Source: Heliocidaris erythrogramma (Eukaryota; Echinodermata; Echinoidea; Camarodonta; Echinometridae). From it: a DNA stretch of 64,000 nt. Shown in pieces: positions 1 to 10,952 of this stretch. A program made the translations under genes and the position numbers. Where the stretch lies: NCBI GenBank assembly GCA_025617745.1, contig CM046864.1, forward strand, positions 27,094,199-27,158,198, written 5' to 3'. Under the pieces are notes generated by a model. It did no database searches. It saw nothing but the letters and a program-made list of their open reading frames with translations, and had not been told where the DNA came from. Position 1 is the stretch's first letter. Each line of letters starts with the position of its first letter.

Positions 1-412
1 AATCATCAATAGGGTTTCCAACAAAAGGTTTTCGAAACCTTTTCCCTCATAATTCATTTCCTATCTGCCTATTACGTATTACGCGACATTACGGTATACA
101 TAAATCACGATGGTAAATATTTGTGCATCACAGTGCTCTACATAACTAATGCTATACATAAGTAATTATTAACAAATATCTATTAAAAAAGTTATTATTA
201 TTATTGTATCCATTTTGTGTTATGCACATTATGTTAATATGATTGAAAACAGTGAATAAATCTGAATATGAATCTGAACGCCTACTTTTTACGAAAACAC
301 TTTGTGCAAGTCGACCAACATACATTCCTTCCTTATACTAAGAATGACGAGAATATAATGATGATAATAATGATAATAAAAATGATAAACAGAACAATAA
401 TTAAGATATTAA
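1..412. other. AT-rich flank, no gene seen
   Basis: AT-rich sequence with short ATA/ATG runs. The only open frame is short and low in complexity. I see no exon signals or recognisable repeat. Confidence 0.5.
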
Positions 413-1214
413 AGGGAAATCCAACCTTATTTTTTCTATTGATGTTATATGAAGCGTAACTTGCTGGTTAATTTGATACCAAATTTAGCAGAATTGGACA
501 GCTATGAAGAAGGTTATAGAATGATGAACCCCAAACACGTCTTTCACCCGTCGTCTGCTGCACATGCATGGGGGCCGCCATTTTCTATGTTTGCAGTGGA
601 CTTAGTACACGAATGACGTATCTGTGGACAATTCCTAGCCTAGATTCTATCTTTTTTTCTTTTTTTTTTAACTTTGGTTTATTCCCCTATGCTGCTCTTT
701 CTCTACACGCATATCCCACACAGAGCGCGACTCTGTGTGTATAAGTAATTAATTCAGAACACAACAATTGCTATTGTGTTTTGCAGCTGTCGTTTCTCCC
801 AACCTTTTGCGGTCGAGTGTCATTAATGATTCATGACTCTGGGTTAAAAAGGTGTTCTGGAATTTCAACTGCAACACACAATGGCAATTGTGCTCTGAAT
901 TAATTACTGGTTTGTAGCCTCGCCTTTTCAAAAAGTGAACAATGTAATTAAATATTCAGAGCAATATTTAAAGAACAATTATTCAGAGAAACATAATAGA
1001 ACTTGCCCCATTTTTTTTTTTTGTGTCTCTGTATTGCGCGATCCGAACAATAAGAGTCCTTCGCAACGACGGGTGAAAGAAGTGTTTGGTGAGATCTAAA
1101 ACATTCTATAACTTTCTTCTTAGCTGTACAATTTTGGTAAATTTGGTATTAAATTAATCAGCAAGTTACGCTTCATAGAATGTCAATAGACAAAAATCAA
1201 GGTTGGATTTCCTT
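413..1214. mobile_element. Long-TIR non-autonomous element flanked by TTAA
   Basis: The outer arms (about 413-555 and 1060-1214) are imperfect inverted copies of each other, beginning AGGGAAATCCAACC and AAGGAAATCCAACC. TTAA lies directly outside both ends (409-412 and 1215-1218). A second, inner inverted pair is built around AACACAACAATTGC (about 745-790 and 863-905). No transposase is visible. The TTAA flanks resemble the piggyBac target preference, but the terminal bases do not settle the superfamily. Confidence 0.7.
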
Positions 1215-1218
1215 TTAA

Positions 1219-2164
1219 TGATGATGAGAGTGATTATAATAATGAAAATATTGTTTTATTCTCCTATTTTGAATTGTCAGTTTGAAATTGAACTTGGTTA
1301 TTTACCCAGGGGGCAAAACATGTTGTTGAGATAGGGGCTGTTGTAAAAAGATGTTGGGTTACAACGCGTTCAGGGGATCACCCTGCACATCAATCACACC
1401 AGATTGATTCCCACTTTAGATTTGGAGATTATGGCACTACGTGTCTCAATTATTTCTCTTGATCAACCGGACGTTCATGTGTTTGAGAAACAACTTTACA
1501 AGCGAGGGAGCTAAGCGACCGAGCAGTAAATATTTTTTAGTTTCACCCCTCAAAAAAGATGTGTACTTTCAAATTATAACGATAAAAAATTAATGGGGGC
1601 ACAGAAACCGAATGTTAGAGTTTCTATCAATTTGTTTTTAACTTTGAAAACATTATTTACCCACCGGCATGTTCTACGAACATCCAATCTACAAAATTGG
1701 TTTACTACTTGTGTTACTACGTGTATACCTACCAGACGGTGGCATTTCGATAGGGAGGTATCCACCTGTATAATGAAATAAGGAAGACCATGTTTATTCA
1801 CATATTCCCTTAAAATGATCAAAATATTACAACTTTTGAACATTTACATTTATAAACCAATCGGTATAGATAATTATAAAATTCTGCTTTCTTCTACGCC
1901 TCTGTGATGTTGATAGCTCCAACGCAGAATATTTTTTTAAGGGAATATTTCGCGTTCCGTACTTTATCAGCCATTTTTTTTTTCATTTAGATTTGAAGCA
2001 TGGTCTCAAACATCAGTCAAAAAATGTGTAATTGCACTTGTGACTTTCTTTGAATATATGAATGTAGGTCTATCCCTATATTGAACTCAATAGCATGGAG
2101 TACCTTGGTTATAATAACTTATAATTATTAATAACTTATATTAGTTAATAACTTATTCATGATC
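1219..2164. other. AT-rich stretch, no gene seen
   Basis: Short open frames on both strands overlap one another without domain similarity or splice context. ATAACTTATAATTA-like repeats occur near 2105-2190. Nothing else is recognised. Confidence 0.45.
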
Positions 2165-2445
2165 ATACGTTATAATAATTTATAGTTGTTGTAAGGGGGT
2201 TACCTCGTTAGTCATAAGGACCGCTATCCATATCGCATGACTAAATTAATCGTGGTTTTGTATGAATAGCGGTCCTTCTAAATAGCGAGCAAACCATGGA
2301 CAAATTACCTCGCTATTCATAAGGACCTCCATTCATAAGGACCACTATTCATAACTATTCATAAGGAATACTATTCATTACGCGTGTTAAACGAATAGCG
2401 GGTTTCTATGAATAGCGGTCCTTATGAATAGCAAGCGGACCTCGT
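2165..2445. repeat. Palindromic cluster of GAATAGCGGTCCTTATG units
   Basis: About ten degenerate copies of a unit near GAATAGCGGTCCTTATGAAT occur in both orientations, so the region can fold into several hairpins. It lies just beyond the Death-domain exon on that gene's downstream side. It is a local minisatellite or the remains of a foldback element. Confidence 0.65.
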
Positions 2446-2619
2446 GGTAAGTACTCTTACTATTATATGAAAAAATCTAGGAAAACACACGTAGATACGT
2501 AGATGTACATACTGGATCATAAGGTATTTTTTTAACTATTTAACTATTTTAACTATTTAACTAACTGTATAATAATTTTGATTTAATTCGCAGGAACTAA
2601 CTTTGTGTTTGATTATATC

Positions 2620-2908
2620 TTAAAAGCACGTACCCGCTTGCCATTTCGCACTCATGTCAGTCATATTCATATTTCCGAGAATTCCTGCAAGAACAGCACG
2701 GAAACTGGTGTCATCCTTCTGTTTGCTCTTCCATTCGATGAGGAGTTCGGTGAGGGCTCCTGTCGTGTTATGGAGATGATTGTCTAGAACAAGTTTGCTG
2801 TGATCAGAGGTGAAACCAAGAGCGATGCACAACTTTTCGTATGCTGCAGGGGAGACGTCTTTCGCCAATAGCACAAGTTCAGCTTTCTGTCTGGTAAGCT
2901 TATCCGGA
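2620..2908 (-). CDS. Exon C: Death domain and stop of the repeat-2A-Death gene
   Basis: The exon follows an acceptor (TTATTTCCAG, ending 2909) and starts with one base that completes a Ser codon with the AG left by exon B. It then encodes 95 residues and stops at 2622-2620. Residues about 10-90 match a Death domain: LLAKDVSPAAYEKLCIALGF, a polar loop, then ELLIEWKSK and the final helices up to MSAKW. This family forms six-helix adaptors that pair with other Death domains in apoptosis and innate immunity. A variant polyadenylation signal (ATTAAA, 2587-2582) lies 33 bases past the stop, which fits a terminal exon. A GTACGT donor at 2633 could instead remove the last few codons and continue the gene out of the window. 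The domain is confident; its joining to exons A and B is inferred. Confidence 0.7.
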
Positions 2909-2949
2909 CTGGAAATAATGATACATAAATTTATATAGCGCTCAATACA

Positions 2950-3804
2950 ACGTTTCTAAGCTAATGAACATAAAATTTAAGAATGAAGAGGAGGAAAGAG
3001 AGTAAAATAGAAAACATAGAAGAACTAGTAACATACATATCAATTTTCTACTACGATTTTCTAAAGACGAATTTAAAGTGGAGTTTTGAAAGTATCATGA
3101 TGGTAGCCTCATGAGGGTCGATGGTAAGACTGTTCCAGACTTTGGGGGCAAAATGAAATACACGATAATATAATTTACGAAGTGAGTAAATTAAACTCTT
3201 GAAAGCACCTAAAGTAAAATTTATTTTACAATATGATCAACGTGCATAAAATACGATAATGTATAGTTTGTATTTTCTCTCTGAATGATGCAGTTCTACC
3301 ACGTGATATTATTTAATATCATATTGTAGTTTATTTCATTTCGAGCTTTTTTACCTTTATGGATGTTGGTCATTGTCCTTATCATTCGACATTTCGAAAT
3401 TCTGACACCTTCCAAAGGAAGGGCGTCTTGTTACATTCCTTTCTTATTTCAACTGGATGAGGAATTCTCACAATTTTGTCGAAATATCTCAAAGTTTACA
3501 ATCGTACCAAATGCAAGCAGTCGGCATCTGATCCTACCTGTTTACCTAATACTTTTATAATTATATTATTGAGTTGAAGTCTGTAATTATGATTGTCAAT
3601 ATCTAAAATTATAGTGAAGATAATCTACGAACCCTTCTCCTTGCATGGTCAGAACCTGAATTGACAAGAAATAAACCCACCCATACGACAAGTTGGCGGA
3701 CTAGCTTGTCGTTGCAGGTTTTGCTAGAAGAACAGGGCAATCAGTACACACAGTAACTAAAAACTTTCGAAAAAACGCGCATCCGAGTACCTCCTTGCAT
3801 AAAA
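2950..3804. other. Intronic stretch, nothing recognised
   Basis: AT-rich sequence with small overlapping frames only. No repeat, domain or hairpin stands out. Confidence 0.4.
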
Positions 3805-3924
3805 AGTACCCCGTGAAACTGCCTTTTAGATTAGCGTTTTAGGGTGCGATTTTGTTTTAATACTTTGCGAAGGCAGAATGAGCGTTTTGAAACGCTCATC
3901 TAAAACGCAGTTTCACGGGGTACT
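3805..3924. mobile_element. Short hairpin MITE
   Basis: About 120 bp with near-perfect inverted ends: AGTACCCCGTGAAACTG at the left pairs with CAGTTTCACGGGGTACT at the right. The inner sequence continues the stem around GCGTTTTA/TAAAACGC. A degraded piece of the same end (AAAACGCAGTTCCACGG) occurs near 4305-4322, so the family is present at least twice. It has no coding capacity. Confidence 0.7.
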
Positions 3925-4399
3925 GTTTATGCTTGTTTGTTGCCCACCCCCAGGCGAATTCGGGATCTGTAGCTGTATTCGCAAACCTGCATTGCACATG
4001 CTACGTTGACCCCGGGAGGGCAGGTCAAGTTGATGCGCGCGGTTTTTCGAAAGTTGGAGTTGCTGGGCTATACTATACTACTAGTTTGCAATCATATACG
4101 CACACAAGCGATATGCGTGCACAAGCGGCGCGCAGATTTCCACTTGAACCCGAAACACGTTTATATGACTTCATTATAAACGCATTTACAGATGATTGTG
4201 CGTTTATGCTTCCCGGCCCCAGAAACCGTCTTTTTTTGGAGAAACACGGATTCAAACAAAACGCACCTGTTTTGGTGCGTTTATGTTAACTTTGTGCAGG
4301 CAGCTAAAACGCAGTTCCACGGCTGGATTCGTAAAACTTGCACTGCAAATGCTACGTTGACTCTAAGAGAGGAACAATCCAGTGTTGCCACGGTGTGTT

Positions 4400-4795
4400 C
4401 ACATAGTTGTCTATGTGTCAACTATGTGTAAATTATGTGTTCATAGTGTGGTCACAGTGTGGAATTTCAAATCATGTGCTCTGCCACATAATGCCCACAT
4501 AGTTGACATAGTGAACACAGAGAAACACAAATTGACCACAGTGTGGTATGTACTAAACTATGTGTAAACTCTGTGTTCATAGTATTACCACAGTGTGGAT
4601 TTTCAGATTATCTTGCCTACCACATAATGCCCAAATAATTGACATACTGAACACAGAAAAACACACATTGACCACAGTGTGGTATGTATTGTACTATGTG
4701 TAAACCCTGTGTTCATAGTATTGCCACAGTGAGGGATTTCAGATCATGAGGTGTACCACATAATATCCCCATAATGGAAATACTGAACACAAAGT
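4400..4795. repeat. About 136-bp tandem repeat rich in ACCACAGTGTGGT palindromes
   Basis: Three diverged units are aligned by the phrase CATAGTRTTGCCACAGTGTGG at about 4443, 4577 and 4715. Each also carries CACATAATGCCC and TGAACACAGA. The perfect palindrome ACCACAGTGTGGT recurs. The same palindrome family appears again at 13070-13930 in the same intron. Confidence 0.75.
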
Positions 4796-5059
4796 GTATC
4801 AAAATGCTGTCATCTTTTGGTTTGTGCTCTTTTGATAACTATCGGAATGTAAAAATTGTGTACCCACGGGGGTTTTCAAATATGGTTGAGGCAGGTAATA
4901 AAAGTTTAATGCATTCTTTTTATACAAAGGTTAATCTAAACAATCTGAAAGTTCGCCTGACATCGCAACATATAATGTATACAACCAGATCAGTTATATC
5001 GGGAGGAGAGATCGGAGGGTTGACAAGCAAAAACTCAAAACTCAAACTGTTTTAGAAAT

Positions 5060-6060
5060 ATTTGATAACGAGGCTACAAACAAGTAATTTCATGTAAATT
5101 GACCTCTGTGACCTCTGACCTTTTGACCTACTTACCCCAAAATCTAATCAGTTCATCTTTCTATGGGGATACATACTGGTACCAAGTTTGAAGTTCTCAC
5201 CTCAGATAGTTCTTGAGATATCGCGGTAACGGTGCTAAAAACCAGTAATTCCATGTAACTTCATGTAAATTGACCTCTGTGACCTCTGAACTTTGACCTA
5301 CTTACCCCAAAATCTAATCAGTTCCTCTTTCTATGGGGATACATACTGGTACCAAGTTTGAAGTTCTTACCTCAAACAGTTCTTCAGAAATCGCGGTAAC
5401 GGTGCTAAAAACAAAGAATTTCATGTAATTTCATGTAAATTGACCTCTGTGACCTCCTTATCCCAAAATCTAATCAGTTCATCTTCGTATTGGGATACAT
5501 ACTAGTACCAAGTTTGAAGTTCTTACCTCAAACAGTTCTTGAGATATCGCAGTAACGAGGCTAAAAACCAGTAATTTCATGTAATTTCATGTAAATTGAC
5601 CTCTGTGACCTCTGACCTTTGACCTACTTACCCCAAAATCTAATCAGTTCATCTTTCTATGGGGATACATACTGGTACCAAGTTTGAAGTTCTCACCTCA
5701 GATAGTTCTTGAGATATCGCAGTAACGAGGCTAAAAACCAGTAATTTCATGTAATTTCATGTAAATTGACCTCTGTGACCTCTGACCTTTGACCTACTTA
5801 CCCCAAAATCTAATCAGTTCATCTTTCTATGGGGATACATACTGGTACCAAGTTTGAAGTTCTCACCTCAGATAGTTCTTGAGATATCGCAGTAACGAGG
5901 CTAAAAACCAGTAATTTCATGTAACTTGACCTCTGTGACCTCTGACTTTTGACCTACTTACCCCAAAATCTAATCAGTTCATCTTCGTATGGGGATACAT
6001 ACTAGTACCAAGTTTGAGGTTCCTACCTCAAATGATTCTTCAGATATCGCGGTAACGAGA
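5060..6060. repeat. Satellite array, six units of about 156-171 bp
   Basis: Six head-to-tail units each contain TTGACCTCTGTGACCTC, then CTTACCCCAAAATCTAATC, GGGGATACATACTGGTACC and GAGATATCGCGGTAACG. The TGACCTC phrases start near 5100, 5270, 5441, 5597, 5768 and 5928. Several units contain TGACCTTTGACCT, which on the other strand is a direct repeat of AGGTCA with one spacer base. There is no coding potential. Confidence 0.9.
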
Positions 6061-6360
6061 AGTGGGACGGACGGACGGATGGACAACCCGAAAACATAAT
6101 GCCTCCGGCACCCACCTTCCGTGGGCGGAGGCATAAAATAGGGGGAGAACCGTATTTTTGGGGGACTCGCCAGCTTTCCAAAAGTCGCTCAGTGGGGCCC
6201 GCGGGGGGGGGGGGGGTGGCCAAAAAAATCCATAGCCCTTCCCCCACACGAAATAAAACAAAAATCGTTCAAAAAGGGGGGCACATTGCATACTGTTCTT
6301 CCAAAGGGGGGGGGGGGGGGCACAGGCCGGATGTGCCCCCCCCCCCCCCCCGTCATGCGC
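6061..6360. repeat. GGAC microsatellite, hairpin tail and G/C homopolymers
   Basis: After the last satellite unit comes GGACGGACGGACGGATGG. A hairpin follows in which GCCTCCGGCACCCAC pairs with GTGGGCGGAGGC (6101-6136). This looks like the tail of a dispersed element ending in ATAATGCCTCC. Runs of about 14 G or C follow near 6200, 6308 and 6338. The proline/glycine-rich frames over these runs are artefacts of composition. Confidence 0.6.
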
Positions 6361-6887
6361 CACTGATAGCAGTATACAGACTTGATTCCAAGTATTGTAG
6401 TTCAAGGTAATGGAATACCTCGTCAATAGTTCCCCTAAGGGGAAAAAATAATCAGTTGCATAAACTGGTCTATTGATAATTTATTTACATGCACGGAATT
6501 GAGTGTTAATTTGTGTGCTTCGCTTCAAACCATACACATAGTTGCCACAGAATACATTCAAACATGTTGTTACAGTTCTCACACAATGCTGTCTTTCGAA
6601 TCACACCAGGCATGCCAGGGGCCAGCTTGTCATAGACAGGTTTTCAAACTAAGAACATTGTAGATGTACATGTATTGCGTTCGTACGTACTAGCTTGGCC
6701 TTGGCGCATGCACATTATATTTATTTCTAAATTTTGCTAAGTCAGCGCGACCGTATACCTGCCACAGTCCATCTTGGTTGATGAATCCTAACTTCTGTGC
6801 TTCAAAGTTCGAATTTCGTGAAAATACCGTAAGTACATGTCATATAGCTATATCCTAATGTCAAGAATAATATTCTTTAATTGTCAG
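6361..6887. other. Intronic stretch, nothing recognised
   Basis: Unique-looking AT-rich sequence up to the left end of the DIRS element. No exon or repeat is recognised. Confidence 0.4.
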
Positions 6888-7070
6888 ATTTACTGCAATA
6901 AATCATAATATACCTACCTATTATGCTAGACACTTGTCTACGCGAACCCGTTCGAAAACTTAACACAAATGCGTCACAATATTGTGCGCACCCCCGTAAT
7001 CCTATTGTTCTCCCCTTCGCCACTCACGCGCGGCAACACGCAACGGCCATCTTCCTCTTTCTTGCTCGCC
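6888..7070. repeat. Left ITR of DIRS copy 1
   Basis: Starts ATTTACTGCAATAAATCATA and continues with TACCTACCTATTATGCTAG. Bases about 6905-7055 return as the inverse complement at about 12430-12580, including GTGCGCACCCC and CACTCACGCGCGGCAACACG. Confidence 0.85.
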
Positions 7071-7467
7071 CCCGTCGAGTTAGGATGTCGAGTCACGGCG
7101 CTCCTGAAATCAGGTCTTTTTGTATCTTTGCAGCGCGCTTTCTCGCTCTTTTAAGCACTTTTCTGTACTTATTTTCGTTTTATTTTCGTTTTTCGTTGAT
7201 TTTTGTTTTTATGTCACTCTTGCCGATTGTAAGGGATATTTTTGATTCCTTTCCAGGCAAGTTATTTTCATTTTCACTGCCAGCCCCACGTAGTTATTTC
7301 TGTGTGTCTTGCTGGTGTGTCCGTTTGACCCGATCCGTTTTCGGTTCGGTGTTTGTTTTATACGGTTTTTATCTAAATTGTGCGTATCCCCAAATTTATT
7401 ATTACCTGCACTCTTTTAAAGTATTTCATATTTTTGCATACTTTATTGTCTGTTTTATTGCAGCATT

Positions 7468-9363
7468 ATGAGTTCGGAAGAAGAAGCTGCTAGGTCGCGG
7501 AGACCTGCTTCTTCCGAAGAGTCGTCTAGCAAGACGACTCGGCCCTCCAGAACTCTCCCGAGTACTTTCGTACATGGGGGAGGGAGGAGGGCTGCAGGTA
7601 AGTTGCCCAGTGGTGTTTCCCTGCAGGGTTTGCCAGCCTCGGATCATGCGGCTTCGGGGCGGGTGGCGTTAGTTGAGTTTGGGACGTCAGCTCCGGAGCC
7701 CGTGGCTTCGGGTGGGTGGCGTCAAGCTCTAGTGGTTTGTCTATATTGTCTATATTGCCAGCTGATGGGAAGGCTCGAGCCAACAATTATGGGCGCTCTA
7801 CGGAGCGCCCATAAGTGCGGTCACCTGAGCGCGCGATTACTTCCGGTCTGACCTCGCAATGGTGAGGTCACCTGAGTGCGCGATTACTAGTGCTCTCCTA
7901 TTGTCGCCCACGGGCGGAACAATAATGAGTTCACATGCTATTAGTAGTCGGTGGGCGAATACTGGGACCTCGTCCCAGTCTGCCCTCGCACCTGGTTATT
8001 GAATAGCCCCCGGCCGATGCCGTATGGGGGAACGAGTGCTACCCGGGCTGTTGCTTTGCCAGCTGATGGGAAGACTGGAGCCCACATTTATGGGCGCTCT
8101 ACGGAGCAACAGGTGCAATCACCCGAGTGCGCGACTACTAGTGCTCTCCTATTGTCGCCCACGGGCGGAACAATAGTGAGTTCACATACTATTAGTAGTC
8201 GGTGGGCGAATACTGGGACCTTGTCCCAGTCTGCCCTCGCACTGGGCGCCTCAGGCGCCCGGCCCATGGCTGTAGCATCTTTTTGCTCAGCCAGTATGGG
8301 TAGTTTGTGCGCGACTTTGGGTACATACCCTCAGCGCACTTCTCCCCTGGAGGGAGGCGGGCATCCCTCTGTTGAGGGTTTGGTTCGTGTCTCCGAAGTT
8401 GTTTCGGAGAACCGCCCGAAGTCTGTCTGACCCTTCTCAATCTGAGATGCTCAGCATGATGCGGGTTTTTGCCCAACGACAGGGTTGGTCCCTCTTACCA
8501 GATACCACAACCCCTGCTTCTGTCCCTCTTCCGGGGTCTGACTTTGAGTCTAATCAGCCTTTTGTGCTTGATTCTTCATTGTCTGAGACGGGATCTCTCG
8601 TGTCTCCTGTACCCCCAGCCCTCGGGGCTCCGCTGGGTGAAGAGACCTATAGTGGTCCATGGGAGTGTCCGCCTGTTTCGGCTTTTGTTCGTGGACCATT
8701 GTCCTGATCAATTCAAGCGGAACCAGTTTTGGATGTGGCTTCTCAAGCTTCGGTTTCTGAATCGACATTGTTGGAGCAGGCAGAGCCTTGATCGCTCTCC
8801 CTTTGTGGGGTAGAGGCGATTGCTTTGTTGTCCATATATCTCCCTGAATTTCAGTCAGCCCGCGCGCAGGGTTCGACTTCGCGTTAGGTAATATGACCGC
8901 ATTGAATCAGCGCTCCTTGCTAAGCGCCCTCTTTCGATTAAGGGTAAAGCCTCTGGTTATTGATGACCTGCTGCACACTTTTAGTTCGCAGTGGTCGAAA
9001 CTTTCAAGGGTCTTGGCTCTCTCTGCCCTTGGGGTTAAGGAGTCGTCGCTTCTCTGGGATGTTCCGTCTCGGGGTCCTTTTCTCTTTGGCGGTCAATTCG
9101 CTACAGTTTTTCAGAGAGAGATTGATGCGCGGAAGCAGGTCACTGAGATGACTAAGCAGTTCCGCGCTCCCTTTAAACCGACGCGGGCCTCTGTCCGTCG
9201 GAGGCCTGTTGTTCCCACTTCGGGGCAACACAGTCGTGTTTCTGGGGGCCTGCCTGCTGAGCTTCAGCCAGCTCCTTCTCGTGGAAGAGGGGGACGTGGC
9301 AGAGGCTCTTCGAGGTACTCGTGGCTCTCTGCGTGGCAGGGCGACGGCTTCGCACAAGGCTAA
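7468..9363 (+). pseudogene. DIRS copy 1 gag, frameshifted
   Basis: The start MSSEEEAARSRRPASSEESS matches copies 2 and 4, and so does the end: the VFQREIDARKQV region followed by an Arg/Gly-rich tail, residues of which lie at 9105-9340. Gag would form the particle in which reverse transcription takes place; the RG-rich tail probably binds nucleic acid. At least four frame breaks divide it (frames at 7468-7851, 7951-8430, 8372-8707 and 8893-9363). A segment of about 240 bp is duplicated in tandem (about 7757-7995 and 8058-8250, both ending in GGCGAATACTGGGACC). Confidence 0.75.
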
Positions 9364-9374
9364 GCCTAGGCTTT

Positions 9375-10253
9375 GATGGCTTTTCTCCCCGCTTGGGAGG
9401 CCATCTCCGGGGACGCATTTGTGCTCTCCGTCGTGCGTGACGGATTTTTCATAGATTCTTCGCCTCGCTCCCAGGAGGGGCTATAAGATCTCGTTCACCT
9501 CCCATGTCTGCCCTGGCTCGTTCTCATGCCTCAACGGAGATCAAATCTCTGTTGAAAAAGAGGGCTATAGAAAGGGTAAGAGACCGGCCGTCTCTTTCCC
9601 TTTCTCCGATCTTTGTTATTCCCAAGCGCTCGGGAAAACTTCGATTGATACTGAATTTGAAAAGAATAAACAAATTCATTCCTTCAGTGCATTTTCGAAT
9701 GGAGACCCTCGCCTCCATTCTCCCGTTGATCAAGAGGAAGGACTACGCGATCTCGATAGATCTCAAGGATGCGTATTTTCCTTTTTCCCATTCATTGCGC
9801 TTCGCGCGATCTTCTGGGATTTTTCCTTCCTCTCAGAGACTTTTCGCTTTCGCGCTCTTCGGGTTTTTACTCAGGTTGTAGCCGTTCTGGCAGCCTCGCT
9901 GAGGCGCCGCGGCCTTCGGCTATTTTGCTACCTGGACGACTGGCTCCTCCTAGCGGAGTCGCACGATCGTTTGTTAGACGAGGCTCGTTTGCTCGTCAAT
10001 TTTACTCAAGACTTGGGTTTCCTAATAAATTGGGAAAAGTCAGAGTTAGTTCCTACTCGCAGCCCGGTTTTTTCTGGGGGCTGTGTTGGACATTCGGAAT
10101 CAGTTGGCTCGGCCCAGTCGAGACAGGATTCTCACTGTTGTCTCTGCGGCTCGCAAGCTCATTCTGGCCAGAAAGGTCAGGGCCAGATAGTGGCTTCAGT
10201 TCTTCGGATATCTAGCCAGTCTAGTCGATGTTCTAGAGGATTGCCGGCTCCTT
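9375..10253 (+). pseudogene. DIRS copy 1 reverse transcriptase, frameshifted
   Basis: Motifs are readable across changing frames: SPIFVIPKRSGKLRLILNLK (about 9600-9660), SIDLKDAYF (about 9750-9780) and the catalytic box YLDDWLL (about 9928-9950). The sequence that follows matches the copy 4 RT. Frameshifts near 9780 and 9870 and a short loss within the PFGLRPAP region inactivate it. Confidence 0.8.
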
Positions 10254-10952
10254 ATGAGACCTTTTCAGAGGCATCTCCTCAGGTTTTACAAACCATGCAA
10301 GGATTCTCTTTTGGTCTGGATTCCAGTACCAGTAGAAATCAAGTCTCTTTTCTCCCGTTGGACAAACGAGGAATTTCGCGCGCGAGGCAAGTCCTTCCGT
10401 ACCCCCCCCCCCCTCCTCTTCCGTCGATCTCGGTTTCGACGGACGCCTCTCGGTTGGGGTGGGGCGGACATTGCAACGGCGGTCGCGGGGGATTGGTCTC
10501 TTCTCGGGACTCTTCCCCATATCAATGTCCTGGAGTTTATGGCCATGCTCCACTTCAGAAGTCGACTCAGTCGTTCAGTTCTGTTCCTCACGGACAATGT
10601 CACAGTGGTGGCTTATATCTATCGGCAGGGAGGCACTCGTTCTGCCACCCTGAATGCCCTAGCAGCTCAGCTGTGGAGGTGGTGTCGTCGCATGACGATC
10701 ACGCCCGTTGCCTCTTTCATCCCCGGTCAGGAAAACCTCTTTGCGGATTTTCTATCCCGGGGCAGGTGTCTTCCATCAGAATGGAAGCTCCATCCAGGGG
10801 TCTTTTGCCGCATTCGCAGTTGCCTGGGCCCACTGGAAGTGGACCTGTTTGCGTCAGTCCTGAACCACCAACTTCCGATATACTGCTCCCGTGTTCGCGA
10901 TCAGGGAGCTTGGGCTCTGGATGCTTTCTCTCTCAGTTGGGAGAATCTTTGA
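10254..10952 (+). CDS. DIRS copy 1 RNase H segment (open fragment)
   Basis: A 232-residue frame from MRPFQRHLLRFYKP through the RNase H region: the RTPLGWGGAD part, INVLEFMA, the active-site-like LTDNVTVVAYIYRQGG, LNALAAQLWRWC, then a tether with GQENLFADFLSRG and VDLFASVLNHQLP. It would remove the RNA strand of RNA-DNA hybrids during replication. A local frame change across the poly-C tract (10401-10410) scrambles the first catalytic Asp region, where copies 2 and 3 read SxxTDASxLGWGGH. It is therefore a fragment of the pol gene and not a working enzyme. Confidence 0.7.
   Translation: MRPFQRHLLRFYKPCKDSLLVWIPVPVEIKSLFSRWTNEEFRARGKSFRTPPPLLFRRSRFRRTPLGWGGADIATAVAGDWSLLGTLPHINVLEFMAMLHFRSRLSRSVLFLTDNVTVVAYIYRQGGTRSATLNALAAQLWRWCRRMTITPVASFIPGQENLFADFLSRGRCLPSEWKLHPGVFCRIRSCLGPLEVDLFASVLNHQLPIYCSRVRDQGAWALDAFSLSWENL

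Noticed and set aside
3933-4289. 118-residue plus-strand frame
   Set aside because: No domain, repeat or splice support; it overlaps a degraded MITE.
6023-6426. Pro/Gly-rich frames on both strands
   Set aside because: They arise from G and C homopolymer runs and a satellite end.
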